In this document: positions 35,406-43,531 of the stretch, in pieces
How positions within the stretch are numbered: position 1 is the first letter of the stretch
Layout: the number at the start of each line of letters is the position of its first letter
Source: Streptomyces tanashiensis
Lineage (GTDB): Bacteria > Actinomycetota > Actinomycetes > Streptomycetales > Streptomycetaceae
NCBI RefSeq assembly: GCF_014648895.1
Contig: NZ_BMRZ01000001.1
Span: 496,001 to 560,000 of the forward strand
Reading direction: 5' to 3'
Length of the DNA: 64,000 nucleotides
The notes under the pieces: model-generated
What the model was told of the DNA's origin: nothing
Databases searched by the model: none
What the model saw: only the letters and a program-made list of their open reading frames with translations
Program-made: the position numbers and the translations under genes

Positions 35406-36098
35406 ATGAGCAGCAGCCGAGAGGTGACCGGGATCGAGGCCCACGTGGCGGGCGCCACCGGCCGGGTCGCCCTGCGGGACCCCCGGGACAGCGGGTACGG
35501 CCATGTCGTGGAGCGGTACGTGAGCACGAAGCGCCACGGCCGGCCGCGCTACATGGAGCTGCTCGGAGGCCGGTACCTGAACCCCGACCAGCCGCCGCCC
35601 CGCGGCTTCGTCCGCGGGATCGTCGAGGACGCGGCGGCCGTCACGGACGAGGAACTGGACGCCCTGCTCGCCTACGAGTGGCGGTCACGGTACACGGCGG
35701 CCTGGCTGATCGGCGTGGACCGGCGGGCCCGGTTCCGTGAGCGGCTCGGCGAACTGCTCCTGGCCAGCGAGGTCTGCTACGCGGGCGGGGCCTACTGCTT
35801 CGCCCTCGCCCGGCTCGGCACCCGCGCCGACGCGGAGCTCCTCGCCGCCTACCTGGACCGCTACCTGCCCCGTACCGACCTCAGGTACGACCAGCCCGAG
35901 GCCCTCGGCGCCCTGCTGCGGCTCGACGCCGGCCTGGGAAGCTCGTACGCCGAGCGGTTCCTCGTCCCGGACGGCCTCTGGGACACCTGGGTCGGCGCCC
36001 TCCCCTGGCTGCGCGACGACCCCGGGTTCACCCCGGAGAGGCAGCGGTGGTGGAGCGACCTCCGGTGCGACTTCGCGGACGGCTGGACCCGTCCCTGA
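35406..36098 (+). CDS. DUF6000-like protein of unknown function
   Basis: 230 residues, soluble, no signal peptide. The best-marked part is RYTAAWLIGVDRRARFRERL followed by SEVCYAGGAYCFALARLGT, which fits the DUF6000 family, a helical, HEAT-like fold with no known role. The C-terminus is Trp-rich (LWDTWVGALPWLRDD). A -10-like CAGACT six bases before the ATG and the lack of a ribosome site suggest a leaderless message. The neighbours give no functional hint. Confidence 0.7.
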   Translation: MSSSREVTGIEAHVAGATGRVALRDPRDSGYGHVVERYVSTKRHGRPRYMELLGGRYLNPDQPPPRGFVRGIVEDAAAVTDEELDALLAYEWRSRYTAAWLIGVDRRARFRERLGELLLASEVCYAGGAYCFALARLGTRADAELLAAYLDRYLPRTDLRYDQPEALGALLRLDAGLGSSYAERFLVPDGLWDTWVGALPWLRDDPGFTPERQRWWSDLRCDFADGWTRP

Positions 36099-36132
36099 CA
36101 CCGCACCGGGGGCGCTCACGCCCTCGCGCGGA

Positions 36133-36909
36133 TCAGAACTCGTCGGCGCCGTTGCGGAGCTCGTACGTCCAGTAGCCCGTCTTCGCGGCGGCCTCGTCGA
36201 CGGCGAGGCCGCCGGCGGGGGCCTTCACGACGATGCTGCCCTCGGCCGGACCCTGGGGGGCGAAGAGGTTCACGTTGAACTCCTTCACGACCTTGTTGTC
36301 CTCGTGGGCGCCCCCGAGCGCGACCCGGACGTTCGCGTAGGCGGGCTCGCCGGCCTTCAGGACGACCAGCTTCGCCGGCTTGCTCTTCGCGACGGCCGGG
36401 ATGTCCTTGGCGGTCTGGATCGGGCCGAAGGCGATGAGCGGGTACTCCAGCAGGGTGCACGAGCGGCCGGAGGTGTTGGTGGCGGTGAGGACGATGTGCT
36501 CGGTCGGGACCTCGTCCGCCTTCGCCGCCGTCACCTTGATGTCACCGTAGGCACAGGCCGGGGCCTTGGCGGAGCTGTTCTGGCCGGTGGAGCCGGTGGA
36601 ACCGGTGGAACCGGTCTTGGATCCGCCGGTGGAGCCGGTGGAACCACCGGCCGTGGAGCCGCCCGTGGCCGAGCCGCCGGAGGTCGAACCGCCCGTGGAG
36701 CTCGAGCCGCTCTTCGCGGACGTCTGGTCCGCCGTACCGCCGCCGGCCGTGCCGTTGTCACCCGTGCCGGCCGAGGTCTGCGCGGAGCTCGCGCTTCCCG
36801 CGTCCTTGGCGCCCGAGGCGCCGTCCCCGCCGCCGCAGGCGGTCAGGCCCAGCGAGAGGGCGGCGATGGCGGCGGCGGCCAGGACGGTGTGCTTGCGGTG
36901 GTTGCGCAT
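36133..36909 (-). CDS. DUF4232 lipoprotein with Gly/Ser/Thr spacer
   Basis: 258 residues from ATG at 36909, GGGAG upstream. Signal peptide with lipobox GLTAC, then a long low-complexity spacer (about 27-110) of Gly, Ser and Thr with repeats like GGSTGSTGG, and a C-terminal DUF4232 domain (CAYGDIKVTAAKADEVPTEH, CTLLEYPLIAFG, FNVNLFAPQGP). The spacer would hold the domain away from the membrane. The neighbour at 37039 is a SARP regulator on the same strand, but the 129-bp gap makes an operon uncertain. Confidence 0.82.
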   Translation of the reverse strand: MRNHRKHTVLAAAAIAALSLGLTACGGGDGASGAKDAGSASSAQTSAGTGDNGTAGGGTADQTSAKSGSSSTGGSTSGGSATGGSTAGGSTGSTGGSKTGSTGSTGSTGQNSSAKAPACAYGDIKVTAAKADEVPTEHIVLTATNTSGRSCTLLEYPLIAFGPIQTAKDIPAVAKSKPAKLVVLKAGEPAYANVRVALGGAHEDNKVVKEFNVNLFAPQGPAEGSIVVKAPAGGLAVDEAAAKTGYWTYELRNGADEF

Positions 36910-37038
36910 GGTGGTTCTCCCCCGTTGACGCGGTCGGTCGGGGCGCACGCTCGGTGCCTGCGCCTCGTGGCACCGGCCTGTTCTCCCCGGTGCTGCATCC
37001 AGCTTCCCGTTCGGCGCTGCCGTCCCGCTTGCGTACCG

Positions 37039-39684
37039 CTAACGATCCGCTGTCAGCCGCGAGAGGTGCGCCGCCGCCCGCGCCGAACCCTCGGTGAAAC
37101 CGGCCGCGTCGGCCGCGACGATCGCACGTTCCAGCTGGTCGGCGGCCTCTTCGAGACGGCCGATACCGGCCAGCGCCTCGCCCAGGGTGATCTGCAGCGA
37201 GGCCCGGATGACCACCGCGTCGGGCGCGACCAGTTCCCCGGCGCGAAGGGTGTGCGCGAGCGCCGCCTCGTACTCCTCCGCCTTCAGACAGTGGCCCGCC
37301 AGGTGCTGGAGGGTCAGCACCTGGGTGGACGGGTGGCCGATGCGGTCGGCGAGCGAGACGGCGTGCAGCATGAGCAGCCCGGCCCGCTCGTGCTCCCCGG
37401 TCGCGTCCAGGACGGCGGCGTAGTTGACGTAGGCGATCGCCTCGCTGATCGCGTCGCCCGCGCGGGCCGCCAGACCGGGCGCCTTCTCCAGGTGGACCAG
37501 CGCCTCGGCGTCCCGGCCCTCCTCGTGCAGGATCCAGCCGAGCAGGGCACAGGTGCGTGACTGGGCGTCGAGGTCGCCGATCGCCTCGGCCGAGGCGAGC
37601 CCGGCCTCCAGGAGCGGAGTCCAGCCGTCCCCGATCCGCATGAGCATCAGCGGCCACTGCACGAGCGCCAGCCGCCAGGCCCGGTCGTGCAACCCGAGGG
37701 CGGCCGCGGCGGCGACCGCTCCCTCCAGGGCGGGCCGCTCGGCCACGTACCAGTCGAGCGCCGCCGTACGGTCCTCGAACTCCCTCGTCGCGGCGGGCCG
37801 TCGGGCGTCGGCGGGCAGCGAGTAGCAGGGCTGCGAGCCGGGCTCCGCGGCGGCGTCGGCCGCGAGGCCGGTGTACAGGTAGTGGTCGAGCAGCCGGGGC
37901 AGGCCCTCGGGGTCGGCCTGCGCGGCGACATGGCGGGCGTAGAGGCGCACCAGGTCGTGCGGCGTCCAGCGGCCGGGGACGGCCTCGGTGAGCAGGTGCG
38001 CGGCGGCGAGCCGGTCCAGGTCGGCGGAGGCCTGCCCCGGTGTCGTGCCGGCGAGCGCGCCCGCCGCGAACCGGTCCAGGTCGGAGCCGGTGTGCAGCCC
38101 GATCGCGCGGAACATCCGGGCGGCGGACTCCGGGAGCTGCTGCACGGTGAGGCGCAGCGCGGCGGAGACGCCCCGGTCCTCCACGTCGAGGAGTGCCAGC
38201 CTGCTCTGTTCGTCGGCGAGTTCGCCGACCATGGCGTCGAGCGTCCACTGCGGCCGCTCGGCCAGGCGGGCGGCCGTGACCCGGAGGGCGAGCGGCAGGC
38301 CGTCGCAGAGCCGGGCGAGCCGGGTGGCGGCGGCGGGTTCGGCGGCGACCCGGTCCTCGCCCAGCACGGTGGTGAGCAGGGCGGCCGAGGCGGCCGGCTG
38401 CAGGTGCCCGAGCGGCACGGGACGGGCGGCGTCGGAGGCGATCAGGCCGCCGAGCCGGTCGCGGCTGGTGACGAGCGTCGTGCAGGGGGCGCCGCCGGGC
38501 AGCAGCGGCCGGACCTGCTCGGAGGAGCGGGCGTTGTCGAGGACGACGAGCAGCCGGCGCCCGCCGGTCAGGGAGCGGAACAGCGCGCCGCGCGCGTCGA
38601 CGGTCTCCGGGATCCGCTGCGGCGGGACACCGAGGGCCAGCAGGAACTCCCGCAGGACGGCGGCGGTCTCGGGCTCCGCGGTGTCGCTGAAGCCGCGCAG
38701 GTCGGCGAAGAGCCGCCCGTCGGGGAAGTCGGCGCGCCGCTCGTAGGCCCAGTGGACGGCGAACGCGGTCTTGCCCACGCCGGCGGGCCCGGTGACGAGG
38801 CAGACCGGGCCGTCCCCGGCGCGGGCGGCGCGGTCGAGCGCGGCGAGTTCGGCGCCGCGTCCGGTGAATCCGCGCGGGGCCCGCGGCAGACCCTCGGGCG
38901 CCGGGGCCTTGACCTCGACGGCGGGCCGGGGCACGGAGACGGGCTCGGCGGAACGCAGCAGCGTCGCGTACGCCTCGCTGAGGGTCTCCCCCGGGTCGAC
39001 GCCCAGCTCCTCGGCGAGCAGCCGCCGGGTCCGGTGGTACCAGTCGATGGCGTCCGACTGGCGGCCGGAGCGGCCGAGCGCCAGCATCAGCGCGGCGGCC
39101 AGGGACTCGCGCAGCGGGTGGGCGACGGCCTCGGTACGGAGGACGGCGGCGGCCCTGCCGTGCTCGCCGAGCTGTCCGTACGCCTCCGCCAGCGCCTCCA
39201 CCGACGCGAGGCGCATCTCCTCCAGGCCTCCGGCCGCGGCCTCCAGGGGCCTGCTGTGCACGGTCCCGGTGAGCGCGGGCCCCTGCCAGTACGACAGCGC
39301 CTCCCGCAGCATCCGCACCGCGTCGGCGGGCCGGCGCTGCACCCCGGCGAGCCCGACGAGCTCCTCGAAGCGGTGGGCGTCCACCAGCGACTCCGGCATC
39401 CGCAGCACGTACGCCGAACCCTGCGTGGCGAGCTCGACCCCGTACGCCTCGGCCCCGTGCTCGGCGAGCAGCGCCCGCAGCCGTGAGACGTGCCCCTGGA
39501 GGACGGTCTTGGCGTGCGTGGGCGGCTCCTCCTCCCACAGGGCGTCGATCAACTGGCCGACGTTCACGGCACTGTTGGGCCGCAGCAGGAGCATGGCGAG
39601 CAGACTGGACCGCTTGGCGGGCCCCAAGGCTACGTCCCTGTCCTCCGTCACCAGCGCAACGGAGCCGAGCAGCCGGAACTCCAC
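37039..39684 (-). CDS. SARP/AfsR-type transcription regulator with NB-ARC ATPase
   Basis: 881 residues from GTG at 39684, which has GGAGG seven bases upstream; an ATG ten codons earlier lacks one. An OmpR-type winged helix (1-95, LGPAKRSSLLAMLLLRPN, NVGQLIDALW, VLQGHVSRLRALL), a bacterial transcriptional activator domain (about 100-245), an NB-ARC ATPase with Walker A GPAGVGKT (299-306), RRLLVVLDNARSSEQV and GLPLAL, then a winged-helix and tetratricopeptide-like C-terminus. This is the AfsR/large SARP architecture that activates secondary-metabolism or developmental promoters. No biosynthetic cluster is adjacent, so its target is not evident. Confidence 0.92.
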   Translation of the reverse strand: MEFRLLGSVALVTEDRDVALGPAKRSSLLAMLLLRPNSAVNVGQLIDALWEEEPPTHAKTVLQGHVSRLRALLAEHGAEAYGVELATQGSAYVLRMPESLVDAHRFEELVGLAGVQRRPADAVRMLREALSYWQGPALTGTVHSRPLEAAAGGLEEMRLASVEALAEAYGQLGEHGRAAAVLRTEAVAHPLRESLAAALMLALGRSGRQSDAIDWYHRTRRLLAEELGVDPGETLSEAYATLLRSAEPVSVPRPAVEVKAPAPEGLPRAPRGFTGRGAELAALDRAARAGDGPVCLVTGPAGVGKTAFAVHWAYERRADFPDGRLFADLRGFSDTAEPETAAVLREFLLALGVPPQRIPETVDARGALFRSLTGGRRLLVVLDNARSSEQVRPLLPGGAPCTTLVTSRDRLGGLIASDAARPVPLGHLQPAASAALLTTVLGEDRVAAEPAAATRLARLCDGLPLALRVTAARLAERPQWTLDAMVGELADEQSRLALLDVEDRGVSAALRLTVQQLPESAARMFRAIGLHTGSDLDRFAAGALAGTTPGQASADLDRLAAAHLLTEAVPGRWTPHDLVRLYARHVAAQADPEGLPRLLDHYLYTGLAADAAAEPGSQPCYSLPADARRPAATREFEDRTAALDWYVAERPALEGAVAAAAALGLHDRAWRLALVQWPLMLMRIGDGWTPLLEAGLASAEAIGDLDAQSRTCALLGWILHEEGRDAEALVHLEKAPGLAARAGDAISEAIAYVNYAAVLDATGEHERAGLLMLHAVSLADRIGHPSTQVLTLQHLAGHCLKAEEYEAALAHTLRAGELVAPDAVVIRASLQITLGEALAGIGRLEEAADQLERAIVAADAAGFTEGSARAAAHLSRLTADR

Positions 39685-39781
39685 CTGTATACCTCCGCGA
39701 TCCCTCTCCCCCATTCCGAGGAATCGAGGATACGTGGGAGTAGCAAGTCACCCGCCGGGTGATCCCGCACCCCAGAACGAA

Positions 39782-39809
39782 CAGGGCCGGACCCCGAGGC
39801 CCGGCCCTG
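39782..39809 (-). terminator. Stem-loop beside the left ychF-end copy
   Basis: A 9-bp stem (39782-39790 with 39801-39809) with a 10-base loop, 17 bases beyond the TGA of the minus-strand FRFNV-stop sequence at 39827. The right copy, at the real ychF end, also has a terminator just beyond its stop. This suggests that the left copy was once a genuine gene end with its own terminator. Confidence 0.55.
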
Positions 39810-39826
39810 CTCATCACTCTCGAACG

Positions 39827-39844
39827 TCAGACGTTGAAGCGGAA
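39827..39844. repeat. Left 18-bp direct repeat (duplicate of the ychF 3' end)
   Basis: TCAGACGTTGAAGCGGAA, identical to 46815-46832, where it encodes the last residues FRFNV and stop of YchF. Such a duplicated gene end is the usual mark of site-specific integration into the 3' end of a host gene. Confidence 0.75.
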
Positions 39845-39916
39845 TGTCTGCGGGCTGATCCTGACCTGCGACGGAGCCTCGCACAGGGCCCTGACCTGGG
39901 ATTTCCTCGTTGGCAT
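39827..39916 (-). CDS. Possible 29-codon frame ending in the ychF-like FRFNV
   Basis: An ATG at 39916 with GGGAG seven bases upstream opens a frame of 29 codons (MPTRKSQVRALCEAPSQVRI...) that finishes with FRFNV and stop in the duplicated 18 bp. Only these last five residues resemble YchF. It could be a short peptide made by chance or an element-encoded end peptide. Support is weak. Confidence 0.25.
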   Translation of the reverse strand: MPTRKSQVRALCEAPSQVRISPQTFRFNV

Positions 39917-40033
39917 GCGTTGGCTCCCGACGGCCGTATACGGGTGTCCTGCGGACTGGCTGCGGACTGGCCGGGGGTCCCGAGGCAGAGAAATCCATGG
40001 CACAGGGGCGGGACCTGCAACGAAACTGCGCAG

Positions 40034-40420
40034 GTGAGCGACTCCTACCCCTGCCCGTGCTGCGGACACCGCGTGCTGAGCGCGATGCCCGGCTCGTACG
40101 AGATCTGCCCCGTCTGCTTCTGGGAGGACGACGGGGTCCAGTTCCGCTGGCCGGCCATGAGCGGCGGCGCGAACAAGGTCTCCCTGATCAAGGCCCAGCG
40201 GAACTACCAGGACTTCGGCGCCTGCGACGAGCACGGCCGACGCTTCGTGCGACCCTCAGCAGCCGGCGAGCCACTCGACTCCGCCTGGCGCCCCATCGAT
40301 CTGGCGCGGGACTCCTTCGAGGACTGGGCGGCCGAGGGCCGCGCCCCCTGGCCCGAGGACCTCTCGGTGCTCTGCTGGTGGCTCCCCACTTTCTGGCGCC
40401 GGGACCACTCCGCGTCATGA
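40034..40420 (+). CDS. CPCC-type cysteine-rich protein
   Basis: 128 residues from GTG at 40034; no good ribosome site is visible and the frame is open far upstream, so the start is uncertain. The N-terminus YPCPCCGHRVL and GSYEICPVCFWEDDGVQF carry two Cys pairs that should bind zinc, the mark of the CPCC family of small bacterial proteins of unknown role. The end DLSVLCWWLPTFWRRD is Trp-rich. Its stop overlaps the start of the following HEAT-repeat gene as ATGA. It lies inside the island. Confidence 0.75.
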   Translation: MSDSYPCPCCGHRVLSAMPGSYEICPVCFWEDDGVQFRWPAMSGGANKVSLIKAQRNYQDFGACDEHGRRFVRPSAAGEPLDSAWRPIDLARDSFEDWAAEGRAPWPEDLSVLCWWLPTFWRRDHSAS

Positions 40421-40930
40421 CCTCCCACATCGAGACACTCGTCCAGCAGCTAGACGGCAAGGCCGACGAGTCCTACGACGCCCGCGCGGAGCTGATCTGC
40501 ATCGGCTCCGACGCCACCCCCGCCATCATCGACGGGCTCCCCTCCCTCGGCGGCTTCGGGCAGCTGACCGCCATCGAAGTCTTCGAAGAGGTGACGGACC
40601 CACGCTGCGGCCCCGCTCTGATCGCCCTCCTGCACAGCGACAACCCCACCGTCCGGGAATGGGCGGCGATGGCTCTGGCGAGCCGAAGATCGACGGCGCG
40701 GTCGAGCCCGTGCGCCGTGCCTATCGCGCCTGCCTGGAACGGGCGACGCCACCGGACTGGAGCGAGCCGGAAGGCATCCACTGGGCCTGACCGAACTCGG
40801 CGCCCGCACCCCCGTCGTCCCACCGCTTGCTGCTCACCTACGAGCCACCGCTGCGGGCAACGCCCCGACCTGGATCGGCCATACCGACCTGCACCTGCCG
40901 CTGGATCGACGAGCGCTGCGGCTTCGTGAA
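40417..40930 (+). pseudogene. HEAT-repeat protein gene broken by two frameshifts
   Basis: The frame starts at ATG 40417 (MTSHIETLVQQLDGKADESY) and reads as a HEAT-repeat protein to about residue 88 (NPTVREWAAMALA). The family-like continuation (KIDGAVEPVRRAYRACLERA, DWSEPEGIHWA) is in another frame from about 40682. The next piece (LTELGARTPVVPPLAAHLRA) is in a third frame from about 40786. Each junction fits loss of a single base. Both breaks are within about 110 bases, so the gene is probably dead unless they are sequencing errors. The true 3' end is unclear. It was translationally coupled to the CPCC gene. Confidence 0.65.
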
Positions 40931-41229
40931 CGGCCGCCCCCGCCCACAACCCTGTCATTCTCAATCACTTTGTCCCAGTCTCGCTCGACCTCGGTCGCCC
41001 CAAGGAACGAACGGGGAACGACGGGGAACGAAAGAGGCAACAGGCAACACCGCCGAACCCCGATTCCCCAGGCGCGCCTCATGCCAGACTCACTCTCGAA
41101 CGCGAAGCGAGACGGAACCGTCACAGTAAGTGTTCACCGTCGAGTTTCATGTCGACCGGTGATCGTCGGATGACGGCTCCCCGCGAGGGCGGACGGCTCT
41201 CGCGGTCACTGTTCAAGGGGAGGGTGACG
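40931..41229. other. Region before the XRE regulator, with direct repeats
   Basis: About 300 bases with no convincing gene, only leftover open frame after the HEAT pseudogene. It contains the GGAACGA repeats at 41006-41033 and, before the regulator start, relatively A/T-rich sequence. The regulator start is preceded by GGGGAGG. Confidence 0.5.
41006..41033 (+). promoter_or_regulatory. Three direct repeats of GGAACGA, candidate operator
   Basis: GGAACGA occurs at 41006-41012, 41017-41023 and 41027-41033, spaced 11 and 10 bases apart (one helical turn), on one face of the DNA. The site is about 200 bases before the XRE regulator gene and may be its own binding site. Confidence 0.4.
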
Positions 41230-42483
41230 ATGAGCACGACTTTACGTTTTGGACCGGAACTTCGTCGTTTACGACTAGAAGCAGGACTGACTCTGACCGA
41301 GTTCTCCGTGGCGCTCAACTACGACAAGGGGCACCTCAGCAAGGTCGAGCGCGGGGAGCGTTCCGCGTCCCCCGAACTGGCCCGGCGGTGCGACGCCTTC
41401 CTCGGCGCGAACGGCGCGCTGCAGCGCCTGGTCACCCGCCCCGAGACGGACTCGGACTCGGGCGCCGCCGAATCCCCCATGGGTCCGAGCCGCTGGCTCG
41501 TCGGGCGCCGGGAAGTCCTCTCGGCGGCCACAGGAGCGCTGATCGACCTCGGCCTGAAACTCGGCGGTCAGGCGGTGTCCTCCACCGACGATCCCCTCCT
41601 GCCCTCCTTCCGCATGCAGTTCGACCAATTGCGGCAGCTCGGCCAGTCCACCGCACCCAAGGTCCTGCTGCCCCTGCTGGCGACGCAGACCCGCATGATC
41701 ACCGGGCTGGCCGCCGACGCCCGGTCCGCTCATCGGGCCCCCGCACTCTTGCTCGCCTCTCGGTTCGCGGAGTTCACCGGCTGGATGGCCCAGGAGGCCG
41801 GGGACATCGACGCGGCACTCGGCTGGACGGGCGAGGCCGCCGAACTGGCGCGCGCCGGAGGCGACCCGTACCTCGGTTCCTACGCACTGGTGCGACGCGC
41901 CCTGGTCACGATGTACGCAGGGGACGCCGCCGGCACCATCGCCCTGGCCCGCCGCGCCCAGAGCAGCGAGCTCCCACCGCGCATCCGGGGACTCGCGGCC
42001 CAACGGGAGGCCCAGGGACACGCACTCGTCGGCAACGAAGTCGACTGCCTCCGCAGCCTCGACAGGGCATGGGAACTGCTCGTCGGCGACGACGCCCGCA
42101 ACGGTGCCGAGCCCGTGATCGGCACCTCCCATGTGAGCGATCCGGCAGCGATGTCGACTGGCTGGTGCCTGCACGACCTCGGCCGTCCCAAGGCCTCCGC
42201 CGAGGTACTCGACCGGGAGTACCTCCGCCTCCCGCCGCACGCGCTGCGCACCCGCGCCCGATACGGCTTCCGCAGGTCCCTGGCCCATGCCGCTTCCGGA
42301 GAGGTCGAGCACGCGTGCACGATCGCCGCAGAGCTGCTCGGCGTGATGCCGGCCGTTCCGTCGGCGACGGTGAATAGCGACATCCGGCGTCTCTCGCGGG
42401 AACTCTCCCGGTTCCGGAGCAACCGCGCCGTACGCGATCTGCAGCCCGCACTGGCACGCGTACTCGCCCCCGCGCAGGACTGA
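41230..42483 (+). CDS. XRE-family helix-turn-helix regulator with helical C-terminal domain, two TTA codons
   Basis: 417 residues from ATG 41230, with GGGGAGG six bases upstream; the frame is open to 41149. The HTH_31-type DNA-binding domain covers about residues 8-65 (RRLRLEAGLTLTEFSVALNY, KGHLSKVERGERSASPELAR). The rest is helical with TPR-like pairs (GDIDAALGWTGEAAELARAG, GEVEHACTIAAELLG). Leu codons 5 and 14 (41242-41244, 41269-41271) are TTA, rare in Streptomyces and read by the bldA tRNA. The start of the gene also has lower GC than its neighbours. It probably controls the TIR operon 256 bases downstream on the same strand. Confidence 0.88.
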   Translation: MSTTLRFGPELRRLRLEAGLTLTEFSVALNYDKGHLSKVERGERSASPELARRCDAFLGANGALQRLVTRPETDSDSGAAESPMGPSRWLVGRREVLSAATGALIDLGLKLGGQAVSSTDDPLLPSFRMQFDQLRQLGQSTAPKVLLPLLATQTRMITGLAADARSAHRAPALLLASRFAEFTGWMAQEAGDIDAALGWTGEAAELARAGGDPYLGSYALVRRALVTMYAGDAAGTIALARRAQSSELPPRIRGLAAQREAQGHALVGNEVDCLRSLDRAWELLVGDDARNGAEPVIGTSHVSDPAAMSTGWCLHDLGRPKASAEVLDREYLRLPPHALRTRARYGFRRSLAHAASGEVEHACTIAAELLGVMPAVPSATVNSDIRRLSRELSRFRSNRAVRDLQPALARVLAPAQD

Positions 42484-42739
42484 CACACGTTTCACGACCG
42501 ACACTGGCTCGAGCCGCCCGGCTCGCCGGATCCCCTGATCCCGTTCGGTCGAGACCTGCGGACCTTCTGATCCCCGCCCGATGCATCACACCGAGCAGCG
42601 CTCGCTTCCTTCAGGCTGCCCGCGGCCAGTGACCCGTCGGGCGGCGCACCCTCCTCCGTACGCCTCCGATGGCTGCGCCATGCCGCCACGAGGTCGTGCC
42701 CTCTCTCCGTCCTCCATTCCACTCATGAAGGGAATCGGC

Positions 42740-43531
42740 ATGTCCGACGTCTTCATCAACTACCGCACAGGCGACGAGGAATCCGCCGCGACTCTGATCG
42801 CCCGGGAGCTCGTCCGGCGGTTCGGCCGCGATCACATCTTTTTCGCCAGCGATTCGATCGAGCTCGGACACCGCTTCCCGGCGGAACTGGACGGGGCGGC
42901 GGAGAAGTGCGACGCGCTCATCGCGGTGATCGGCCCGCGCTGGGCGGAGGTCCCAGGGCCCGACGGCCGCCCCGCCCTCGAAGCCGAGCAGGACTGGACC
43001 CGCCGCGAGATCCGGACCGCGCTCGACCGCGGAATCCTAGTCATCCCCGTGCTCGTAGGAAAGGCGACGCGGATCGACCGCGTCGTCCTCCCGAAAGACC
43101 TGCGTGAGCTGGCGGACTGCCAGTACAAGCGCTTCGACCACCGCAACAGCGACGCGGACCTGGCAGTGCTCGGCGACGCCCTGGCCCGGCAACTTCCCGA
43201 ACTGCTCGAGGTGGACCGCGACGCCCCCGCGGCGCGGGACAGGGCGAAGTCGAAGTCCCGCAAGGGGTCGGCCAAGGACGCGGGACACTCCAGGATGCGG
43301 ACGCGCGATGTCGAGCAGCGAGTGCGTGGCGGCATCGGAAACCTCAACGGCGACCTCGGTACGTTCGTCAACGAGCCGCAGGGGCCGGTGAACACCGGCC
43401 CGGGGCCCCAGTACAACGCCCCCCACTTCGAGGGCGACAACACAGGGGTCCAGTTCACCGCGGGCGACAACAGCAGCACGGTCCACCAGCGTTTCAAGCG
43501 CGAGCGCCGGCCCTCGGACGACCGACGATGA
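42740..43531 (+). CDS. TIR-domain protein with Gly/Asn-rich C-terminal motif
   Basis: 263 residues from ATG 42740 (MSDVFINYRTGDEES), with AAGGGA six bases upstream; the frame is open to 42581. TIR_2-type domain about 1-155: DVFINYRTGDEE, DHIFFASDSIELG, CDALIAVIGPRW, DWTRREIRTALDRG (Glu90 is a candidate NAD+ hydrolase residue) and ILVIPVLVG. A basic linker (about 160-195) leads to a Gly/Asn/Gln-rich tail (200-250) with GPVNTGPGPQYNAPHF (215-230). The next gene product begins with a related motif. Its stop overlaps the NTPase start by ATGA. TIR domains of bacterial defence proteins break down NAD+ or make signalling products; here that is inferred. Confidence 0.88.
   Translation: MSDVFINYRTGDEESAATLIARELVRRFGRDHIFFASDSIELGHRFPAELDGAAEKCDALIAVIGPRWAEVPGPDGRPALEAEQDWTRREIRTALDRGILVIPVLVGKATRIDRVVLPKDLRELADCQYKRFDHRNSDADLAVLGDALARQLPELLEVDRDAPAARDRAKSKSRKGSAKDAGHSRMRTRDVEQRVRGGIGNLNGDLGTFVNEPQGPVNTGPGPQYNAPHFEGDNTGVQFTAGDNSSTVHQRFKRERRPSDDRR

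Larger units (their letters stand above)
39685..40033. other. Gap with terminator, ychF-end duplicate and left island boundary
   Basis: About 350 bases. It holds the regulator promoter region (39685-39780), a stem-loop (39782-39809), the 18-bp copy of the ychF 3' end (39827-39844), a possible 29-codon frame on the minus strand, and a direct repeat of an 11-base unit TGCGGACTGGC near 39950-39975. No well-supported gene lies here. Confidence 0.6.

Noticed and set aside
41149..41229. Longer start for the XRE regulator
   Set aside because: The ATG at 41230 has GGGGAGG at a normal distance, whereas the earlier ATG has none and gives a non-family extension.
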